Shown one piece after another: positions 5,636-8,170 of a DNA stretch of 8,170 nt (positions are counted from its first letter, which is position 1; each line of letters begins with the position of its first letter). The notes below the pieces were generated by a model that saw nothing but the letters and a program-made list of their open reading frames with translations, was not told where the DNA came from and did no database searches. The position numbers were made by a program, and so were the translations under genes. This stretch comes from Bacteroidales bacterium (GTDB taxonomy: Bacteria; Bacteroidota; Bacteroidia; Bacteroidales; VadinHA17), in the NCBI GenBank assembly GCA_031285575.1, contig JAITVX010000034.1:1-8170 (forward strand), in the 5' to 3' direction.

Positions 5636-5693
5636 TCTATATATGTAGAAACTGTTTTCAAGACCTTTTTTATGATTTCTATATATGTAGAAA
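5636..5693. repeat. Pair of 16-bp direct repeats with 42-bp period inside the MITE-like element
   Basis: TCTATATATGTAGAAA occurs at 5636-5651 and 5678-5693. Each copy is nearly self-complementary (TCTA...TAGA arms, TTTCTA...TAGAAA in the second). The 42-bp period equals four helical turns, so both sites would face the same side of the DNA. A 10-bp palindrome GAAGCGCTTC lies just upstream (5617-5626). Confidence 0.6.
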
Positions 5694-5815
5694 TTTCAAA
5701 ATAAGCTTTGATGCGCTCTGCGCGCAGATTACGAAGTTACAAAAAACAGAAGATGAGGCTTTCTATCTGATGTTTTGGCACAAAGGTTAGACGTTACAGG
5801 TTATTATTCAAAAAA

Positions 5816-5835
5816 TTTAGATGCGTTTGCCCTGG
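5816..5835 (-). repeat. Right terminal inverted repeat of the MITE-like element
   Basis: TTTAGATGCGTTTGCCCTGG, an exact reverse complement of 5482-5501. Confidence 0.85.
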
Positions 5836-5842
5836 TGCTTTT
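5836..5842. repeat. Right target-site duplication of the MITE-like element
   Basis: TGCTTTT, identical to 5475-5481, 9 bases short of the radical SAM stop codon at 5852-5854. Confidence 0.75.
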
Positions 5843-5851
5843 CCGTCGCAG

Positions 5852-6814
5852 TCATTTGCTGAACAACCTGCCCTGCCAGGTATCGAGCTGTTCCATGCGG
5901 TTTTCAATCATTGCGGCAATCTGGTCGGCGCGCATGCCGCTCCACGGTTCGGCCGACAGGAAGCGTGGCGGCACTTCGCCGGTGAGCCGTTCTACGGCTA
6001 TTTCGGGATTGAGTTTTTCGAGAAATTCGATTATGAAGCCTGCGTACCGGTCGCATGTGAATGTTACGAAGTCGAGGGGATTGCCGAGGTATTCCCTCTC
6101 CATTGCCGTTCCTTTTATTATCTGCAGCTGGTGGAACTTTACGGTTGCAAGCGGCAGTTGCGATATTATATGGGCGTGAGTCATCATGCCGTTGCGTGTT
6201 TCGCCCGGCAGGCCGAAGATGAAGTGGGCCCCGGTGCTTATGCCCCGCATGGCGGTTTTCCTTACTGCTTCGGCAGCTTCGGCGAATGTGTGGCGGCGGT
6301 TTATGCGTTCGAGTGTTTTGTCGCTGCACGATTCTATTCCATATTCAACGGCCACGTAGTGTTTGTATGAGAGCTCACCGAGGTAGTCGAGCTTTTCGTC
6401 GTCGATGCAGTCGGGGCGTGTTCCGATTACAATTCCTGCTACTTCGGGGAAGGCGAGCGCTTCGGCATATATCCTTTTAAGGGCGGCGAGCGGGGCGTGG
6501 GTGTTTGAAAATGCCTGGAAGTAGGCAAGGTATGCCGATGCGCGGCGGTAGCGCCGGCGGTGGAATGCAATTCCTTCTTCGAGCTGCGTGGCAACGGGTT
6601 TTTCGGGCTTGCAGTATGACGGGTTGAAGGCGCTGTTGTTGCAGTATGTGCATCCGCCGGTTCCCTTTGTGCCGTCGCGGTTGGGGCAGCTGAAGCCGGC
6701 GTTTACCGACAGCTTCTGGACTCTTGTGCCGAAGCGTTTCCTGAAGTAGAGGGCGCTGGAATTGAATCGCCGGCTGTCGCCCCATGGGTATTTTGCGGGT
6801 TCGTGTTCTGCCAT
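5852..6814 (-). CDS. TIGR01212/YhcC-family radical SAM protein
   Basis: A 320-residue cytoplasmic radical SAM enzyme. The [4Fe-4S] ligands are in the family's atypical spacing: Cys43, Cys55 and Cys58 in FSCPNRDGTKGTGGCTYC (41-58), rather than the canonical C-x3-C-x2-C. Other family landmarks are KLSVNAG just before the cluster, AYLAYFQAFSNTHAP (94-108), IGTRPDCIDDEKLDYL, VEYGIESCSDKTLERINRRHTF and GAHFIFGLPGE (about 197-207). The length matches E. coli YhcC. The reaction and substrate are, to my knowledge, not firmly established, so none is given. The ATG at 6814 is adjacent to the TGA of the upstream helicase-nuclease with no spacer, implying coupled translation in one operon. Downstream, the stop is followed within 10 bases by a MITE-like element. 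Confidence 0.92.
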   Translation of the reverse strand: MAEHEPAKYPWGDSRRFNSSALYFRKRFGTRVQKLSVNAGFSCPNRDGTKGTGGCTYCNNSAFNPSYCKPEKPVATQLEEGIAFHRRRYRRASAYLAYFQAFSNTHAPLAALKRIYAEALAFPEVAGIVIGTRPDCIDDEKLDYLGELSYKHYVAVEYGIESCSDKTLERINRRHTFAEAAEAVRKTAMRGISTGAHFIFGLPGETRNGMMTHAHIISQLPLATVKFHQLQIIKGTAMEREYLGNPLDFVTFTCDRYAGFIIEFLEKLNPEIAVERLTGEVPPRFLSAEPWSGMRADQIAAMIENRMEQLDTWQGRLFSK

Positions 6815-8170
6815 TCAGAGTGTAGTTACGGTGTTCCGGTCAACGTACCATATTTTTGCCTGCACGTCGGTGTATCCCATTTCCGAAACGAGTTCCCTGT
6901 ACCGGGCCAGCTGCCTGCTGTGCGAGCTGTTGGGCATGCCGAACTTGAAGTCGATTACCGTGGCCTTTCCGTCTTTTATAATCACTCTGTCGGGTCTTCT
7001 TACCGTGCCTGAGGGAACGAGTATACCGGCTTCGCGCAGCACTGTGGCACTGGGCTGAAACCATTCGCCTGTTTCGGGTGACGATATGAGTGCGTTTATC
7101 TTTTCGGCCATGGCTCCGGTTTGGCTTTCGGGTACCTTGCCTTCGAGCGACAGTTTTTTCAATACGGCGTCAACATCGGAAGCCGTGTCGATTCCTGCAA
7201 ATACTTCGTGCATTATTTTTCCGTAGTTTATCTTTTCGCTGCGGGCTGATGCTTTTTCCGAAAAGTAGTCTTCGCCTTCGAACCTGAGTTTCATGGCAAA
7301 TGTGTTGGCTGTTACGCTGTATGTTGCGGGTATGGTGTTTGCTTCCTTTGTGGGTGCTTCGGGTTGCCGGGCTATGGTTCCGTATTCGAGTATTCCGGCT
7401 TCGGGGTTGTAGAGGCGTGAAAGGTCGAGTTCGCCGGCGCCGGCGGGTGTGTCTTCGCAGGTTACTGCCTTTAAGAGCAGTGATGATACCGATGCATCTG
7501 TACGCGGAGTCTTTTCGCTGAAACCGCAGAGGGCTTCGCGTGCACGGGTGAATGCTACGTAGAGCAGGTTGAGGTTGTCGAGGTATGCCGAATATTTTTC
7601 TGATATGTAGTCGCCTGCAAAAATTGTTTCTTCAAGGGCTTTGGAATATTTTACGGGTGCAATGCCAATTTTGCCGAAGGGCATGGTCTGTGGCTTTACC
7701 CATATAACGGGCGCTTTGCCGGCAATATGGTCGAGGTTCCATGAGATAAAGGGGACTATCACGGCTTTAAATTCGAGCCCCTTCGACTTGTGTATTGTAA
7801 GTATCCTTATGGCGTCGAGGTTTGCCGGCATGGCTACTGTTTTCCTTTTTCCCGATGTTTCCCACCACTCGATAAACGACGGTGCGGAGCCCGAACCGGT
7901 CGATACGTGGTTCAGCACGGCGTCCTGGAAGGCATTTAGGCAGGCTACGTTCCATGGCTTGCCGATACCGAAAAACATTATTGTCCTTTCTGTTGCTTCA
8001 AAGAGCGGCATCCCCCCGATTTCGTTTATTACTTCGCGGTAGCCGTGTGGCAGGTATTCTTCCGCCGCGCTGTCGAAGTCTTTTTCGAGCGCCACAGTGT
8101 CGGCCCTGCCGTCGCCTGTTGCGAGCAGGAAAAACTTCAGCATTATTGCCCTCGATATAGAGTCGCCGGG
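6815..8170 (-). CDS. UvrD-type helicase/exonuclease, RecB/AddA-like, C-terminal part (cut by window edge)
   Basis: The last 451 codons of a superfamily 1 helicase with a C-terminal nuclease. Counting from the Met at 8143 (not the true start; the frame is open to 8170), the helicase motifs are AIRILTIHKSKGLEF (111-125, motif V) and NLLYVAFTRARE (192-203, motif VI). The RecB-type PD-(D/E)XK nuclease has His312 (YGKIMHEVF), Asp385 (RRPDRVI), Asp398 and Lys400 (VIDFK), then QLARYRELV (411-419). The 13-residue Asp-Asp spacing and the Q-x3-Y motif match RecB/AddA nucleases, so the active site is complete. Such proteins resect double-strand ends for recombination with a partner (AddB or RecC), which would be encoded upstream outside the window. 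A non-AddAB single-chain relative cannot be excluded. It is followed with no gap by the radical SAM gene. Confidence 0.9.
   Translation of the reverse strand, partial: PGDSISRAIMLKFFLLATGDGRADTVALEKDFDSAAEEYLPHGYREVINEIGGMPLFEATERTIMFFGIGKPWNVACLNAFQDAVLNHVSTGSGSAPSFIEWWETSGKRKTVAMPANLDAIRILTIHKSKGLEFKAVIVPFISWNLDHIAGKAPVIWVKPQTMPFGKIGIAPVKYSKALEETIFAGDYISEKYSAYLDNLNLLYVAFTRAREALCGFSEKTPRTDASVSSLLLKAVTCEDTPAGAGELDLSRLYNPEAGILEYGTIARQPEAPTKEANTIPATYSVTANTFAMKLRFEGEDYFSEKASARSEKINYGKIMHEVFAGIDTASDVDAVLKKLSLEGKVPESQTGAMAEKINALISSPETGEWFQPSATVLREAGILVPSGTVRRPDRVIIKDGKATVIDFKFGMPNSSHSRQLARYRELVSEMGYTDVQAKIWYVDRNTVTTL

Larger units (their letters stand above)
5482..5835. mobile_element. MITE-like non-autonomous element, 354 bp
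   Basis: It is bounded by perfect 20-bp inverted repeats: CCAGGGCAAACGCATCTAAA (5482-5501) and its reverse complement (5816-5835). They extend imperfectly inward: after a 1-4 base length difference both ends read TTTGA(G/A)TA. It is flanked by a 7-bp direct duplication TGCTTTT, the signature of transposition. A degenerate third copy of the end (TTAGATACGTTTGCCATG, 5561-5578, two differences in 18 from the right end) lies 80 bases inside, in the same orientation as the right end. The interior is AT-rich with no credible gene; the longest plus frame (5521-5790) resembles nothing I know. It inserted 9 bp downstream of the radical SAM stop and about 100 bp upstream of the carboxyltransferase start, and must be mobilised in trans by a transposase not in the window. 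Confidence 0.8.

Noticed and set aside
5636..5693. CRISPR array
   Set aside because: Only two 16-bp units, no further repeats and no cas genes. Better explained as a paired motif in a mobile element.
5521..5790. 89-codon plus-strand frame inside the MITE-like element
   Set aside because: No recognisable family. Its repeated YICRN peptides come from the 16-bp DNA repeats, and it lies wholly between the inverted ends.

Overview
The window looks like a chromosomal stretch from a member of the Bacteroidota, most likely Bacteroidales. Three things point there: near-absence of Shine-Dalgarno sequences, TAnnTTTG-type -7 promoter elements (before the tRNA and before two genes), and protein families typical of that phylum. 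The genus cannot be read from the sequence. There is a visible composition shift: the left 2 kb (insertion-sequence debris and intergenic DNA) is AT-rich, the CBS-domain membrane protein gene is intermediate, and the genes from about 3.5 kb to the right end are GC-rich, apart from an AT-rich 354-bp insert at about 5.5-5.8 kb.

Left third (1-1475): a graveyard of transposable elements. On the minus strand, running off the left edge, are the first 20 codons of an IS5-type transposase. Next is a plus-strand IS630-type transposase remnant that has lost its N-terminal DNA-binding part and an internal block carrying the second catalytic Asp. A 902-bp IS982-type element (549-1450), itself broken by several frameshifts, sits inside the last codons of the IS630 remnant. 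Removing it with one copy of its 6-bp target duplication restores the IS630 frame to a natural stop.

Middle (1476-3270): a tRNA-Arg(CCT) with a recognisable promoter and a strong intrinsic terminator, then a minus-strand CNNM/CorC-type (hemolysin-like) membrane protein with DUF21, paired CBS and CorC/HlyC domains. A 22-bp perfect-arm dyad lies just upstream of its start codon.

Right part (3481-8170), all minus strand: a biotin carrier protein and an acyl-CoA carboxylase carboxyltransferase gene form a two-gene unit with no biotin carboxylase in view. Upstream of this unit lies a 354-bp AT-rich element with 20-bp perfect terminal inverted repeats and a 7-bp target duplication (TGCTTTT). It is a MITE-like non-autonomous element inserted 9 bp after the next gene upstream. 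That gene is a TIGR01212/YhcC-type radical SAM protein whose ATG directly abuts the stop codon of a RecB/AddA-type helicase-nuclease running off the right edge.

No convincing new multi-gene system was found. The most informative new items are the MITE-like element with its internal repeats, the nested IS remnants with a reconstructable target, and the operator-like dyad at the CNNM gene.
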